A stretch of DNA of 6,537 nucleotides from an uncultured Anaerotruncus sp. Lineage in GTDB: Bacteria > Bacillota_A > Clostridia > Oscillospirales > CAG-272. The position numbers and the translations under genes are program-made. The notes under the pieces were generated by a model. The model saw only the letters and a list, made by a program, of their open reading frames with translations, searched no databases and had not been told where the DNA came from. The DNA is taken from the NCBI GenBank assembly GCA_958414155.1, contig CATYWI010000072.1, forward strand, positions 1 through 6,537, in the 5' to 3' direction. Within the stretch, counting starts at the first letter, position 1. Each line of letters opens with the position of its first letter. Positions 5,743 to 6,537 of the stretch are shown piece after piece.

Positions 5743-5780
5743 AAAATACCGGATCGGGGTGCGCCCCGACCCGGTATTTT
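5743..5780 (+). terminator. Bidirectional intrinsic terminator between permease and acetyltransferase
   Basis: Arms AAAATACCGG-A-TCGGGG (5743-5759) and CCCCGA-C-CCGGTATTTT (5764-5780) pair with a single A/C mismatch around a TGCG loop, giving 16 base pairs. The plus strand continues TTTTATTTTATTATTT, and the minus strand continues with a run of Ts, so it can stop both convergent genes. Confidence 0.92.
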
Positions 5781-5808
5781 ATTTTATTATTTCATAAGGC
5801 AGACTGCT

Positions 5809-6402
5809 TCAGCCCATCCAGCGGTTATATTCGTCATAAAGCAGTGCGCACACGCCAACGTCGCGGTACTCGTTCCCCAGACGCAGCACTCCGCGCATCG
5901 TCCCCTCGTATTTCATTCCGAGCTTTTCCATGACCTTGCGCGAGGCAATATTCCCATCCATATACCGCGCCTCGATCCGGTTGAGTCCGAGGTCCTCAAA
6001 CCCGAATCTGATAACACGTCTCGCCGCCTCGCCCGCTATCCCTCTGCCGCGGAACTCGGGATTTATAACATATCCGATCTCGGCAGAGTTGTTTGAATAG
6101 TCGAACCGCGTGAACCCGCAGGTCCCTATCATTTTGTCACCCGGCTCGCCGCCCTCGTGCCATATAACAGCCCAGTCAAAAAACTCGCCCGCGCGATATC
6201 TTGTAAGGATGTACTCAAGATATTCCTTGGTGAATTCCCTGTTCGGATGCGGCTTCCATGTGAGATACCGCGTCACATCCGCGCGGCGAGCATACTCATA
6301 CATATCGTATGAATCCGCTACACGAAGCCCTCGCAGGACGAGCCGTTTTGTTGCCAGTTGCGGTATATGCGAAAAAATCCTCAGTGTGTCCTTTTGAGTC
6401 AT
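5809..6402 (-). CDS. GNAT N-acetyltransferase, RimJ/RimL type, 197 aa
   Basis: Acetyl-CoA-dependent N-acetyltransferase of the Acetyltransf_3 (RimJ/RimL) group. The opening IPQLATKRLVLRGLRVAD (residues 13-30) is the usual first strand; the central part has WAVIWHEGG and MIGTCGF; the acetyl-CoA loop is RGRGIAGEA (118-126) in motif A. It is followed by LNRIEARYMDGNIASRKVMEKLGM (140-163), the hallmark 'N-x-xS-x-x-(V/L)-x-EKLG' stretch, and EGTMRG. Acceptors in this group include ribosomal-protein N-termini, amino acids and antibiotics, and none can be chosen here. Start: ATG 6402 lies about 12 nt after GGAGG (6419-6415); GTG 6408, two residues longer, has a 6-nt spacing and may be the real start. 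The in-frame ATG at 6462 overlaps the promoter and is rejected. It is a single-gene unit. Confidence 0.9.
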   Translation of the reverse strand: MTQKDTLRIFSHIPQLATKRLVLRGLRVADSYDMYEYARRADVTRYLTWKPHPNREFTKEYLEYILTRYRAGEFFDWAVIWHEGGEPGDKMIGTCGFTRFDYSNNSAEIGYVINPEFRGRGIAGEAARRVIRFGFEDLGLNRIEARYMDGNIASRKVMEKLGMKYEGTMRGVLRLGNEYRDVGVCALLYDEYNRWMG

Positions 6403-6433
6403 ATGCACGCCGTCCCTCCGGTTCTTTTTGTAT

Positions 6434-6462
6434 ATTATACTACCCTCACCGCCGCATTGCAA
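6434..6462 (-). promoter_or_regulatory. Promoter of the acetyltransferase gene
   Basis: On the minus strand TTGCAA (6462-6457) and a perfect TATAAT (6439-6434) are separated by 17 bp. The predicted start is near 6427, about 25 nt before the coding start, with GGAGG at 6419-6415 in between. Confidence 0.8.
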
Positions 6463-6537
6463 GTGCTTTGGAAGATATTTTCAGCCGTTTACGCCTGTTT
6501 TTTTGCGTTTTGGGGTTTATTTCGGAATAAAAATGTG

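Noticed and set aside
6487..6511. CAGCCGTTTACGCCTG plus T7 as a plus-strand terminator
   Set aside because: The stem is broken by C/C mismatches and no plus-strand gene ends nearby.
1..6537. tRNA, rRNA, CRISPR array, insertion sequence or phage genes
   Set aside because: No spaced repeat array, transposase-like frame, terminal inverted repeats or RNA-gene core was seen on either strand.

Overview
The window looks like chromosomal DNA from a low-to-mid GC Gram-positive of the class Clostridia, possibly a gut Ruminococcaceae/Oscillospiraceae-type organism. This is inferred from strong GGAGG ribosome sites, TATAAT-type promoters, a LytTR/GHKL two-component pair beside ABC exporters, and a clostridial-looking uracil permease. 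The species cannot be named from sequence alone. Hand-counted GC is about 52% at 121-240 but only about 33% at 1-120.

Layout. Minus strand, 3922 down to 1: a LytTR response regulator, a short soluble GHKL histidine kinase, an ABC exporter half-transporter (610 aa), and a second half-transporter that overlaps it by 8 bp and runs off the left edge. This is a classic module in which a two-component system controls a heterodimeric exporter, as seen in peptide/bacteriocin export or antimicrobial-peptide defence. The ABC pair has its own promoter. It carries a perfect TATAAT, a poor -35, and two perfect 13-bp direct repeats with a 21-bp period just upstream, which is the geometry expected of a LytTR-family operator. 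The last ~125 bp of the left edge do not look like ABC transporter: in the same reading frame they encode a piece of a LytR-CpsA-Psr (LCP) protein, in AT-rich codons. That points to a chimeric junction, either an assembly artefact or a real recombination.

Plus strand, 4079-5780: a single-gene unit for an NCS2 uracil permease (uraA-like). It has its own promoter, an unusually long leader (~236 nt) with an intrinsic-terminator-like hairpin plus T6 and a possible competing antiterminator, and a strong terminator after the gene. The leader is the best candidate here for an undescribed regulatory RNA, because I could match it neither to PyrR-binding loops nor to a riboswitch class I know.

Minus strand, 6462 down to 5743: a RimJ/RimL-type GNAT acetyltransferase with a near-ideal promoter. 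It shares the 5743-5780 terminator with the convergent permease gene. The right edge (6463-6537) contains no recognisable gene.
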